DNA of 30,046 nt from Proteobacteria bacterium UBA6920 (GTDB taxonomy: Bacteria; Pseudomonadota; Gammaproteobacteria; SG8-11): the NCBI GenBank assembly GCA_002448875.1, contig DKAS01000127.1:1-30046 (forward strand), written 5' to 3'. A program made the translations under genes and the position numbers. How positions within the stretch are numbered: position 1 is the stretch's first letter; each line of letters opens with the position of its first letter. This document shows positions 1 to 7,299 of this stretch, piece after piece. The notes under the pieces are model-generated. The model was not told the DNA's origin. It saw only the letters and a program-made list of their open reading frames with translations, and searched no databases.

Positions 1-867
1 GCCGTGGTGGAAGACTGTGTCAATGCCGTGGGCGTGGACATCAACAGCGCCTCGCCGCAGCTGCTGTCGCGGGTCGCCGGCCTCGGCGCCTCTCTGGCGG
101 AAAACATCGTGCGCTACCGCGACCAGAACGGCCTGTTCAAGAACCGCGCCCAGATTCTGCAGGTGCCGCGCATGGGAGCCAAGGCCTTCGAACAGGCCGG
201 CGGCTTTTTGCGCGTGGTCAACGGCGACAACCCCCTGGACAATTCCAGCGTCCACCCCGAGGCTTATCCCGTGGTGCAGCGCATCCAGGAAACTACCGGT
301 CGCGACATCCGCCACCTGATCGGCGATGGCAAGTTCCTGCGCAGCCTGGACCCCGCCCGGTTCACCGATGATACCTTCGGCATCCCGACCGTCACCGACA
401 TTCTGCGCGAACTGGAAAAACCCGGACGCGACCCCCGTCCTGAATTCAAGACCGCGGATTTCCGCGAAGGCGTGGAAGACCTGGCCGACCTCAAGACCGG
501 CATGATCCTCGAAGGGGTGGTGACCAATGTCACCAACTTCGGCGCGTTCGTCGATATCGGCGTCCATCAGGACGGCCTGGTTCACATCTCCATGCTGGCG
601 GAGAAATTCGTCAAGGATCCGCGCGAAGTGGTCAAGGCCGGCGACGTGGTCAAGGTCAAGGTGCTGGAAGTGGATCTGGAGCGTCGGCGCGTGGGCCTCA
701 CCATGCGCCTGAACGACGATGTGCGCGAGGTCGCCGCCGGCAATCCCCGTGGCGAACGGGAGCGCAGCGGCGGAACCGGCAAGCCCCGCGGCGGCAACAA
801 GCCGGTCAAGGAAACCGTGGCCAACACCGCTCTGGCTGACGCCCTGCGCGCGCTCAAACGCCCCTGA
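1..867 (+). CDS. tex: Tex-family transcription accessory protein, C-terminal part (partial)
   Basis: The reading frame is open from the first base, so the N-terminal part of the gene lies outside the window; about 288 C-terminal residues are seen. Counting from the GTG at base 4, residues 11-70 form the helix-hairpin-helix region typical of Tex ([15 protein letters not shown], then [14 protein letters not shown]). Residues about 166-236 are an S1 RNA-binding domain ([44 protein letters not shown]). A basic, Gly-rich tail of about 50 residues follows. Tex is a conserved cytoplasmic nucleic-acid-binding protein linked to transcription. It ends with TGA at 865-867 and is followed by a hairpin and a long gap, so it is probably the last gene of its unit. 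Confidence 0.95.
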   Translation, partial: AVVEDCVNAVGVDINSASPQLLSRVAGLGASLAENIVRYRDQNGLFKNRAQILQVPRMGAKAFEQAGGFLRVVNGDNPLDNSSVHPEAYPVVQRIQETTGRDIRHLIGDGKFLRSLDPARFTDDTFGIPTVTDILRELEKPGRDPRPEFKTADFREGVEDLADLKTGMILEGVVTNVTNFGAFVDIGVHQDGLVHISMLAEKFVKDPREVVKAGDVVKVKVLEVDLERRRVGLTMRLNDDVREVAAGNPRGERERSGGTGKPRGGNKPVKETVANTALADALRALKRP

Positions 868-925
868 GCGCCTGCCCGGCACTGCGCCGCGGCAATATCG
901 TTTTAAATTCCTAGCTTTAGCGATG

Positions 926-956
926 CCCTGCGGATGCGCTCTCAGCGTCCGCAGGG
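926..956 (+). terminator. Hairpin after tex, possible transcription terminator
   Basis: A perfect 9-bp inverted repeat, CCCTGCGGA (926-934) and TCCGCAGGG (948-956), has a further 4-bp inner stem (CGCT 937-940 with AGCG 944-947). It lies about 60 nt after the tex stop. The following bases (TGCCCCTATTCCCT) are pyrimidine-rich but not a proper T tract, so intrinsic termination would be weak; it may instead protect the 3' end of the tex mRNA. Confidence 0.45.
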
Positions 957-1250
957 TGCCCCTATTCCCTCAATTATCATGTAATAATACATTGTTCATG
1001 ATGTATTCATCCATGAAGTCTAGGATTTCTATAAACAATAATAATGTCCGTGTAAGGACACTCTGGGGTCAAAGACACCTTCCCGGGCTTGTCTGTAACC
1101 GGGACAGCAAAAGATTCGTTCCCAAGGCAGGGGCAACGCAAACCAGGAACCAGGAATTTCACAGATTGCGCGGTTAAAACGAGCAGGCAATAATCTGTAT
1201 AGAAAAGCAATAATTAGATGTATTTCTTTTTATCTGGTTAGGGGAAAGCC
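957..1250. other. Gap between tex and the two-component operon, with several small repeats
   Basis: No credible gene is seen here. A dyad AATACAT (986-992) / ATGTATT (1001-1007) has an 8-nt spacer and sits inside a second one, ATCATG (977-982) / CATGAT (997-1002). A small hairpin TGTCC/GGACA lies at 1045-1060 and runs into ACTCTGGGGTCA. A tandem 7-mer ACCAGGA occurs at 1142-1155. A direct repeat lies at 1187-1214 and is listed separately. The segment is less GC-rich than the flanking genes. It probably holds the promoter and an untranslated leader for the response regulator, but I cannot place the promoter with confidence. Confidence 0.5.
1187..1214 (+). promoter_or_regulatory. Direct repeat GCAATAAT x2, candidate OmpR-family binding site
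   Basis: GCAATAAT occurs at 1187-1194 and again at 1207-1214, exactly 20 nt apart (about two helical turns), ending 36 nt before the response-regulator start. OmpR/PhoB-type regulators bind direct repeats on one DNA face and often autoregulate, so this is a reasonable autoregulatory site. That function is inference. Confidence 0.35.
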
Positions 1251-1910
1251 ATGAGAATACTACTTGTAGAAGACGATAAAGCGCTGGGGCACGGGATCCA
1301 CCTGGGATTGCGGCAAGCGGGGTATGCCGTGGACTGGGTACAGGACGGGGTGATGGCCGAAACCGCCATCGATACCCAGGATTACGACATGGCGGTACTG
1401 GACTTCAACCTGCCGAAGAAGTCCGGCCTGGATGTCCTGGACCATGTGCGCTCGGAAGCCAAACCGCTGCCCATCCTGCTGCTCACCGCCAAGGACGCGA
1501 TCAACGACCGCATCGTCGGCCTGGACCGGGGCGCCGACGACTACATGATCAAACCCTTCGACCTGGATGAATTAAAAGCGCGCATCCGCGCCCTGATGCG
1601 GCGCAGCAGCGGCCGCACCATGCCGGTGCTCACCTACAAGGACATCGTCCTGGATCCGGCGTCCTACACCGTCACCCAGAAAGACAACATCATCGAATTG
1701 TCGACCCGGGAATTCGCCATCCTGCAACTGCTGATGGAAAATGTCGGCCGGGTGCTGTCGCGCAACCGGCTGGAGGAAAGCCTGTATTCCTGGAAAGACG
1801 AGATCGAAAGCAACGCGGTGGAAGTGCACATCCACCGTCTGCGCAAGAAGCTCGGCGCCGACCTCATCCGTACCATCCGCGGCGTCGGTTACATCATGGA
1901 TAAGGAATGA
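1251..1910 (+). CDS. OmpR-family response regulator (QseB/PmrA-like)
   Basis: This 219-residue, full-length, two-domain regulator has an N-terminal receiver domain (about 1-115): acidic pocket E7-D8-D9, phospho-acceptor D51 in VLDFNLP, the LLLTAKD switch Thr and KPF Lys. A C-terminal winged-helix DNA-binding domain (about 125-219) carries LSTREFAILQLL, the recognition region NAVEVHIHRLRKKL and the IRTIRGVGY wing. The ATG has a good ribosome-binding site (AGGGG seven bases upstream). Its TGA overlaps the kinase ATG (ATGA), so both are translated from one mRNA. Residue patterns resemble the QseB/PmrA group, but the signal and regulon cannot be read from sequence. Confidence 0.95.
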   Translation: MRILLVEDDKALGHGIHLGLRQAGYAVDWVQDGVMAETAIDTQDYDMAVLDFNLPKKSGLDVLDHVRSEAKPLPILLLTAKDAINDRIVGLDRGADDYMIKPFDLDELKARIRALMRRSSGRTMPVLTYKDIVLDPASYTVTQKDNIIELSTREFAILQLLMENVGRVLSRNRLEESLYSWKDEIESNAVEVHIHRLRKKLGADLIRTIRGVGYIMDKE

Positions 1911-3337
1911 TGAACCCGTCGATCCGCAAGCGCCTGCTGCTCATCCTGCTGACCGCCACCGCCCTGGTCTACGGCGTATCCACCGCCAAGACCTACGTCG
2001 ACAGCCGGCGGGACATCACCGAGCTGCTGGATGCGCAACTGGCGCAGTCGGCCCATGCCCTGCACGCGCTGAGCATGCACGAGCTGTTCGAGCAGATGGC
2101 GTATGAGGCGGCGATGAAACAGACCTCGGAAGGCCAGACACGCAAGATCACACCGCAGGTGCACAAGTACGAGCAGCCGGTGGCTTTCCAGATCTGGCTG
2201 GGCGGGGAAAAGCTGGTGGTACGCTCGGAAAATGCACCACCTCACCCCCTGTCCAACATCGACGATGTGTTCAGCGACCGCATCATCGACGGGCAGAACT
2301 GGCGGGTCTATTCCGCCTGGAACAACGATCATACCATCAAGGTGCATGTCGGCGAGCTGGCGTCGGTGCGGGAACACCTGGCGGACCAGATCGCCCGCCA
2401 GAATATCACCACTTACCTGCTGTCCCTGCCGCTGCTGGCCCTGGTCATCTGGCAGGGTGTGCGTCATGCCATGGACCCGCTCAACCGTCTGGCCAACGAT
2501 GTCGCCGGCCGGGAATTCGATAACCTGAAAAGCCTGGATAACGACGGCGTACCGCTGGAAGCCAAGCCCCTGGTCGACGCCCTCAACGGCTTGTTTCAGC
2601 GCCTGCGCATGGCCTTTGACAGCGTACGCAGCTTCACCGGCAACGCCGCCCATGAATTGCGCACACCGCTGGCGGCGCTGAAAACCCACGCCCAGGTAGG
2701 GCGCGCCCAGACCGACTACCAGAGCGCCATCGCCGCCCTGGACTACGTTATCGATGACGTCAACCGCGCCATTCACCTGGTCGAGCAAATGCTGACCATC
2801 GCCCGCCTGGACCCGGAATCGCACCTGCAGAAAATGGAAGATATCGATCTATGCAGCCTGGCGCAGGACGAAATGGCGATCATGGGCATCCCGGCCACGG
2901 AGAAAGACATTCAACTGGATCTGCAATGCACCACCAGCCGCCTGGTGCGCGGCAAGGAAGCCCTGCTCGGCACCCTGCTGCGCAACCTGGTAGGTAACGC
3001 CATTCGCTACATCAACCACGGCGGCCAGGTCCAGGTCAGGGTTGGCGATGACGCGGAGGGCGGCGTGATCCTCAGCGTCGAAGACGACGGCCCCGGTATC
3101 CCGGCGCAGGAGCGGGAGAAGGTATTCGACCGTTTTTACCGCGGCGTGGACACGGCCAACAAGACCAATGGCTCGGGGCTGGGTCTGTCCATCGTCCGGC
3201 GCATCATCGAGCTGCATGAGGCGCGGATCAGCCTCGGCGATTCCCCGCTGGGCGGCTTGCAGGTGCAGGTTCGGCTGCAGGCGGGCGGCAAGCTGACCCG
3301 CAAACCCATGCAGGAAGACATTGCCGTGGCGAATTAA
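1907..3337 (+). CDS. Membrane sensor histidine kinase (QseC/PmrB-like), partner of the upstream regulator
   Basis: This 476-residue inner-membrane kinase has a first transmembrane helix at about residues 9-25 and a periplasmic sensor region of about 140 residues. The second helix (about 168-185, TTYLLSLPLLALVIW) is followed by a short HAMP-like linker. The HisKA box has H249 in AAHELRTPLAAL. The ATPase domain shows an N box (LRNLVGNAIRY, N360/N364), G1 box (VEDDGPGIP, about 391-399), F box (FDRFYR) and G2 box (GSGLGLSIV, about 422-430). All catalytic motifs are intact. It overlaps the regulator stop by 4 nt, the usual coupling in such operons. The sensed ligand is unknown. Confidence 0.95.
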   Translation: MMNPSIRKRLLLILLTATALVYGVSTAKTYVDSRRDITELLDAQLAQSAHALHALSMHELFEQMAYEAAMKQTSEGQTRKITPQVHKYEQPVAFQIWLGGEKLVVRSENAPPHPLSNIDDVFSDRIIDGQNWRVYSAWNNDHTIKVHVGELASVREHLADQIARQNITTYLLSLPLLALVIWQGVRHAMDPLNRLANDVAGREFDNLKSLDNDGVPLEAKPLVDALNGLFQRLRMAFDSVRSFTGNAAHELRTPLAALKTHAQVGRAQTDYQSAIAALDYVIDDVNRAIHLVEQMLTIARLDPESHLQKMEDIDLCSLAQDEMAIMGIPATEKDIQLDLQCTTSRLVRGKEALLGTLLRNLVGNAIRYINHGGQVQVRVGDDAEGGVILSVEDDGPGIPAQEREKVFDRFYRGVDTANKTNGSGLGLSIVRRIIELHEARISLGDSPLGGLQVQVRLQAGGKLTRKPMQEDIAVAN

Positions 3338-3404
3338 ACGCCGCGCCGGATGCAAGGTCCCCGCCCCCGGGAAGCCACAGCAGCCGATCGGGTGGCGGGC
3401 GTTG

Positions 3405-3410
3405 TATAAT
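3405..3410 (+). promoter_or_regulatory. Consensus -10 hexamer before the truncated glycosyltransferase
   Basis: TATAAT is a perfect sigma-70 -10 hexamer, 34 nt before the ATG at 3445. No good -35 element is seen 16-18 nt upstream, so activity is uncertain. It fits a promoter left over from the glycosyltransferase gene whose body is missing. Confidence 0.35.
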
Positions 3411-3444
3411 CGGCGATGAGTTCCCGCCGTGAAAGAACCGGACC

Positions 3445-3561
3445 ATGCCCGCGGAAAAGATAGCTGCCCTCATCCTGACGTACAACGAAGAACAGAACAT
3501 CGGCAAGTGCATCGCGTCGCTGCGGCCCTTGACCAACAGGATTCTGGTCGTTGATTCCGGC
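3445..3561 (+). pseudogene. Truncated family 2 glycosyltransferase (N-terminal remnant)
   Basis: The first ~39 codons encode a clear GT2 N-terminus: IAALILTYNEEQNIGKCIAS, then RILVVDSG. In intact family members VVDSG is followed by STDGT and a domain of 200 or more residues. Here the frame runs after DSG into sequence that is the reverse complement of the neighbouring gene's 3' end and stops at 3645 with no GT2 character. The break falls within about 10 nt of that convergent gene's stop codon, pointing to a deletion or insertion junction near 3561. It is almost certainly non-functional. Confidence 0.8.
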
Positions 3562-3571
3562 TGTCACGCAC

Positions 3572-4888
3572 TCACTGCACCCACAATTCCACCCGCCGGT
3601 TCTGGTGGCGACCGCGATCCGATTTGTTGCTGGCCACCGGAATAGCCTGGCCGTAGCCGCGCACCTTGACCGGCTCCAGGCCACGATCCAGCAAAATATC
3701 GGCGACCGCGTCCGCGCGGTTCACCGACAGCGTCAGGCTCAGATAGGGAATTTCCTCTTTGGTATCGGCAAACCCGAACAGCATCAGCTTGCGCTGCTTG
3801 TTTTCCGGTTTTTCCATGAAACTGACCAGGCGGCCGAGATCGCGTATCGCCTTGTTGTCCAGGGTGATATAACCAGGGCGAAAGCGAATATTCAAGGACA
3901 GGCGCTGCGCGCCTTGCACCAGTGCTTTGTATTCATCGGGCGCGCTGCCAGCTACCGGCAGCGGCACGCTGAATATCTCCTGGGAAATGAAGCCGGACTG
4001 GGTAACGAGTTTCTGCGCCGCCGGGGACACCGCGTATTCCGCCAGCTCGCGCGCCAGCGGATTGTCCGCGACCGACGGTATATAAAGAAACAAACGGCGC
4101 GACAACACGTAGTCCTCTATCGATACATTGAACGGCTGCGGCGCCAGTGATTGCGCGCCATCGTCCGCCACCGCCACGCTCTTGTTGCCACGCACATAGG
4201 CAAATCCGGTAAAACCGATCGCCTGCGGATCAGCGGCCACCGCCGCGGACAGTGCGGCATTGGATTCATAGCGATTGGCGTTCCTGGTCAACGGGCTGTT
4301 CTTGTCCAGCACCAGCGACGCGAACGTATCGAAGGTCCCGGACTTGTCATCGCGCGCATGGACGCGGATCGCCCCCGCCGGCAGCCCCAGCGCCGACCAG
4401 TTGCTGATTTCACCGGCGAAGATGCGGCGCAAGTTGTCTTTGCTGATTTCACGCAAGGGATTGGCTGGATTGACGATCACCGCGACGCCATCCAGGGCGA
4501 TGACATATTCATTGCGCTCGCTGTCCATGCGGCCGAAGCGGGCCAGGGCCTTGACCTCGTCCGCCTTGATCGGCCGCGACGCCATGGCCATATCCGTCTT
4601 GTCAGCCTGCAAGTCCGCAAACCCTGTGGATGAACCATGGGTGTGCAACTCCACATCCAGATGCCCACCCCCGGTGCGCGTAGCGCTCATCAGCCACTCG
4701 TCTTCCGCCAGTTCTTTCTTGGTAATTTGATCATAGCCCTGGTCGTGCAGCCACGACTCCACCAGCGCGGGCATCAGTGCCGCGCCCACGGTATTGGAGC
4801 CATGGATGCGCAATAGTGGGGATGGCTCAGCGTGTGCGGCGAGACCGAACATTACGCTGGTGCTTAGAAAAAAGACGCGAAAAAACAT
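3572..4888 (-). CDS. Secreted PstS-like phosphate-binding domain fused to an OmpA peptidoglycan-binding domain
   Basis: I chose the ATG at 4888 (438 residues) because AGGAG lies four bases before it (4893-4897) and the product then begins with a clean signal peptide (MFFRVFFLSTSVMFGLAAHA, cut before E21). Residues about 25-290 resemble PstS-type substrate-binding proteins: IHGSNTVGAALMP, THGSSTGFADLQ, IAMASRPI-like MAMASRPIK, DGVAVIVNPANPL, LRRIFAGEISNWSALG, and RDDKSGTFDTF. Residues about 325-438 are an OmpA C-terminal domain (FADTKEE, LSLTLSVNRADAV, VRGYGQA, NRRVELWV). Export to the periplasm with anchoring to peptidoglycan is inferred. There is no pst transporter nearby. A longer start at 4915 is possible but lacks a ribosome-binding site. 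Confidence 0.88.
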   Translation of the reverse strand: MFFRVFFLSTSVMFGLAAHAEPSPLLRIHGSNTVGAALMPALVESWLHDQGYDQITKKELAEDEWLMSATRTGGGHLDVELHTHGSSTGFADLQADKTDMAMASRPIKADEVKALARFGRMDSERNEYVIALDGVAVIVNPANPLREISKDNLRRIFAGEISNWSALGLPAGAIRVHARDDKSGTFDTFASLVLDKNSPLTRNANRYESNAALSAAVAADPQAIGFTGFAYVRGNKSVAVADDGAQSLAPQPFNVSIEDYVLSRRLFLYIPSVADNPLARELAEYAVSPAAQKLVTQSGFISQEIFSVPLPVAGSAPDEYKALVQGAQRLSLNIRFRPGYITLDNKAIRDLGRLVSFMEKPENKQRKLMLFGFADTKEEIPYLSLTLSVNRADAVADILLDRGLEPVKVRGYGQAIPVASNKSDRGRHQNRRVELWVQ

Positions 4889-5122
4889 TGTTCTCCTCGA
4901 TGCAAATTTGGCCATAGTTAACGGAAAATAGAATTTTGGTACGGTATAAGTGGTTGTATTTCTTATAATATTAGTTAATTGCTATTAATTTTTTATTAAA
5001 ATCACCTTTAAATTTCGTTAATTATTATATTCTAATTTTTTAATTATTAAAATGACACGAGCACATCAGGACAATCTAAATCGCTGGTTTTTCACCCAAG
5101 GATGTTATACAAACGAAATCCA

Positions 5123-5148
5123 TTAAACAGCCGGCGCCCGCTGTTTAA
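5123..5148 (+). repeat. Perfect 9-bp hairpin followed by a T-rich stretch
   Basis: TTAAACAGC (5123-5131) and GCTGTTTAA (5140-5148) flank the 8-nt loop CGGCGCCC. The next bases on the plus strand (TATTGTTTCTATTTTTG) are T-rich, so it could act as a terminator for a short plus-strand transcript, although no gene precedes it. It could also be an operator. Confidence 0.5.
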
Positions 5149-5179
5149 CATATTGTTTCTATTTTTGTAATTTACTATC

Positions 5180-5244
5180 CGCGCCAGTTCGCCGACACTG
5201 CCAGGGACGCCAACGTCAAAGCCCGAGGGGTATGGACTGGCGCG
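5180..5244 (+). repeat. Long-range inverted repeat enclosing small hairpins, upstream of vanZ-like gene
   Basis: CGCGCCAGT (5180-5188) pairs perfectly with ACTGGCGCG (5236-5244). Inside lie a GACG-CCAA-CGTC hairpin (5206-5217) and a short CCC-GAG-GGG stem (about 5222-5230). The arrangement could fold as a multi-branched leader RNA. It matches no riboswitch class that I recognise. Confidence 0.4.
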
Positions 5245-5394
5245 CTGCCGATGGCATCACCGGCGTCGACAAAAACAGGTAAGAAATTTGCAACTCATTG
5301 CCAGGCGCCGGGCCAGGCTAAATTTATCAACGAACCGCCCGACAACCTGAAGGATAGACCAGCCCCCTATGCTGCCCGGGATAACAATTTCGCA

Positions 5395-5931
5395 ATGATG
5401 AAAAGCGCTGACGGGAACCGCCGCAAAAAATCCTCACTGAGCAAGCGGCTGCTATACGTCTACCTGGTGATTATGTGCGGTTTCTGCTTTTATCCGCTCA
5501 CCACCGGCGTATTTCAGATACGTACCGCGTTCGCCTACCCCATGTACCAGTGGCACACGCGGGTTGCGCAAACCGACATTATCATCAATCTGCTGCTCTA
5601 TATACCCGTTGGCATTTTGTTGATGGTCAATATGCGCAAGTTCGCCCGCCTGTCGCGCGCGGTGACCTTGTCCATACTGGTAGGCACCGCCATCAGCGCC
5701 GGTGTTGAATTCGTGCAGTACTTTATTACCGACCGGGTATCTTCGTCCTACGATATCTTTCTCAATTTCGTCAGCACCAGCATTGGCGTGGTATTGGCGA
5801 CGATAATGGAGAAACTGCTGAACTTACATGGCGGGATGGCGCAGCTTCTGCGCCCGGTGGAACGGCGGGAAACGACGAAGGAAGATGGCGGGTTAGAAGT
5901 TATTCCCACCGTTAAAAATAATTCGAAATAA
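5395..5931 (+). CDS. VanZ-like membrane protein
   Basis: From the ATG at 5395 this gives about 178 residues. Hydrophobic helices occur at LLYVYLVIMCGFCFYPLT, IIINLLLYIPVGILLMVN, VTLSILVGTAISAGVEFVQY and FLNFVSTSIGVVLATIM. The VanZ-family hallmarks are the NLLLYIPVG segment, the GVEFVQYF segment and a downstream DIFLN motif. The N-terminus is basic and the C-terminal tail charged, fitting a four-helix inner-membrane protein. VanZ-type proteins are common beside exopolysaccharide loci in proteobacteria, but their biochemical role is not established. A start at 5398 is equally possible; the start at 5251 is less likely. The gene converges on the end of the polysaccharide cluster 33 nt away. Confidence 0.8.
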   Translation: MMKSADGNRRKKSSLSKRLLYVYLVIMCGFCFYPLTTGVFQIRTAFAYPMYQWHTRVAQTDIIINLLLYIPVGILLMVNMRKFARLSRAVTLSILVGTAISAGVEFVQYFITDRVSSSYDIFLNFVSTSIGVVLATIMEKLLNLHGGMAQLLRPVERRETTKEDGGLEVIPTVKNNSK

Positions 5932-5964
5932 AACCTCAGGCAGGACCGCAAAACCGCGGCGGCG

Positions 5965-7212
5965 TCATGCGCTCTTGCTATAGAGTATGTTGTACCACTT
6001 GTTGATCGCCAGCGGCTTGTCGTACAGCGTATCGAACACCTCCCGCGCATTAGCACCCAGGCTGGCCCGCCAGGCGGCATCGGCCTGGAGATCCAGTATC
6101 GCCTTGACCAGACCGGCGCCATCGCCGGTGCGCACCGTGAGCCCGCACTGGCGCTCCTGCAACACCCGCGATATTTCCCCGTCCGGATCACCGACAAACA
6201 ACGTGGGCCGGCCGGCGGCGGCGATGCCATAGAACTTGCTGGGAACGATCAGCCCCTCGAGACTGGGAAACAGGGAAATCAAATGCACGTCCGGCAGCGA
6301 CAGGCTGTATTTCAGCATAGTCGTCGGCTGGTAGGGCTTGAACAGCACATTGCTCAGCCGCCGCCGCTCCACCTCCTGTTCCAGCCAGCGGCGACGCTTG
6401 CCGTTGCCGATAAACAGAAAGACGATATCGCGGTGTTCACGCAAGGCTTCCGCCGCCTGCAGAATGGTGTCGAACTCGTGCGCGCGGCCCATGTTGCCGG
6501 AATAGCCGATGACGAACTTGTTGGCCAGCGCCCATTCCTTTTCCAGCGGATTGCGGGTCTTGTCCAGCGGTCGGATTTCACTGCCGTCGGACCAGTTGGC
6601 AACGACGTGGATATTCTCGTCCGGAATATTCTGCGCCAGCAGATTGCGGCGCATGGCGTCGCCCAGCACCACATTGACTTCCGCCAGCTGCCACGACCAG
6701 TTCCTGGCCCGGCGCAGTAGGCGCCCCAGTCCGCCGCCCAGCACGCGAATGCCCAGCGCCGACGCCACTTCGGGATAGACATCCTGGTTCCAGATAATCA
6801 GACGCCCGCGCCTGAGCTTAGCGATAACCGCAGCCACCACCGACATCAGCGGCGGATCGGTCTTGCTGACCACGATATCCCCCGCATTGACGTGTAACAG
6901 CAGCCAGACGCCCACCCGCAGATAAAAGGAAAGATAGTCCAGCGCCCGCCCCGGCAGCCAGTGACGGCCAAACCGGCTGGTCCACAGGCGACGCACCTTG
7001 ACGCCGCGGATATCCTCTTTGCGCGCCAGCGTGGCCATGGCATCGTCGTAGCACTGACGGCTAGTGAGCACCTGCAGTTCATAGTCGCTGCCGCCTAGAG
7101 AAAAAACCAAATCCGACAATATCTGGCTAGTGGCGGAATGATCTGGAAAAAAATAGCGATTAATAAATACCAAGTTCTTTTTCCGTTGTACGAACTTGCT
7201 ACCTTCTTTCAT
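5965..7212 (-). CDS. GT4 glycosyltransferase of the WbuB/WcaI type, last gene of the polysaccharide cluster
   Basis: This 415-residue cytoplasmic sugar transferase has an acceptor-side N-terminal domain (NLVFINRYFFPDHSATSQIL, DIVVSKTDPPL, WNQDVYPEVA). The nucleotide-sugar domain shows VIGYSGNMGRAHEFDTIL, VFLFIGNGKRR, LFKPYQP and the donor-site motif SLEGLIVPSKFYGIAAAGRP. In this subgroup PSK replaces the usual second Glu of the EX7E motif. An AAGGA ribosome-binding site lies seven bases before the ATG. It follows the acyltransferase gene by 87 nt. The donor and linkage cannot be predicted. Confidence 0.9.
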   Translation of the reverse strand: MKEGSKFVQRKKNLVFINRYFFPDHSATSQILSDLVFSLGGSDYELQVLTSRQCYDDAMATLARKEDIRGVKVRRLWTSRFGRHWLPGRALDYLSFYLRVGVWLLLHVNAGDIVVSKTDPPLMSVVAAVIAKLRRGRLIIWNQDVYPEVASALGIRVLGGGLGRLLRRARNWSWQLAEVNVVLGDAMRRNLLAQNIPDENIHVVANWSDGSEIRPLDKTRNPLEKEWALANKFVIGYSGNMGRAHEFDTILQAAEALREHRDIVFLFIGNGKRRRWLEQEVERRRLSNVLFKPYQPTTMLKYSLSLPDVHLISLFPSLEGLIVPSKFYGIAAAGRPTLFVGDPDGEISRVLQERQCGLTVRTGDGAGLVKAILDLQADAAWRASLGANAREVFDTLYDKPLAINKWYNILYSKSA

Positions 7213-7299
7213 AAAAGTTCCTTTGGTACGACGAACTCTTCGTTTTCTGATACTGCCGGCACCATTTTGGCTCTATAGGTATGGCGCTCAACCCCCACC

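Larger units (their letters stand above)
4889..5394. other. Divergent, partly AT-rich intergenic region
   Basis: The segment from about 4916 to 5060 is strikingly AT-rich (runs such as TTAATTATTATATTCTAATTT), unlike the flanking genes, and must hold the promoter for the minus-strand PstS-OmpA gene. A plus-strand TATAAT is at 4964-4969. Two inverted repeats downstream are listed separately. A frame open from ATG 5251 joins the VanZ gene, but its first 48 codons show no domain character and no ribosome-binding site, so I treat them as probably untranslated. No other gene is seen. Confidence 0.6.

Noticed and set aside
1056..1160. Possible cyclic-di-GMP (GEMM) riboswitch in the leader of the two-component operon
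   Set aside because: The sequence has GGCAACGCAAACC but lacks the second conserved block and the paired arms of the GEMM fold, so the likeness is superficial.
1889..2824. 311-codon minus-strand frame opposite the sensor kinase
   Set aside because: The opposite strand encodes a histidine kinase with every motif intact; the antisense product has no recognisable fold.
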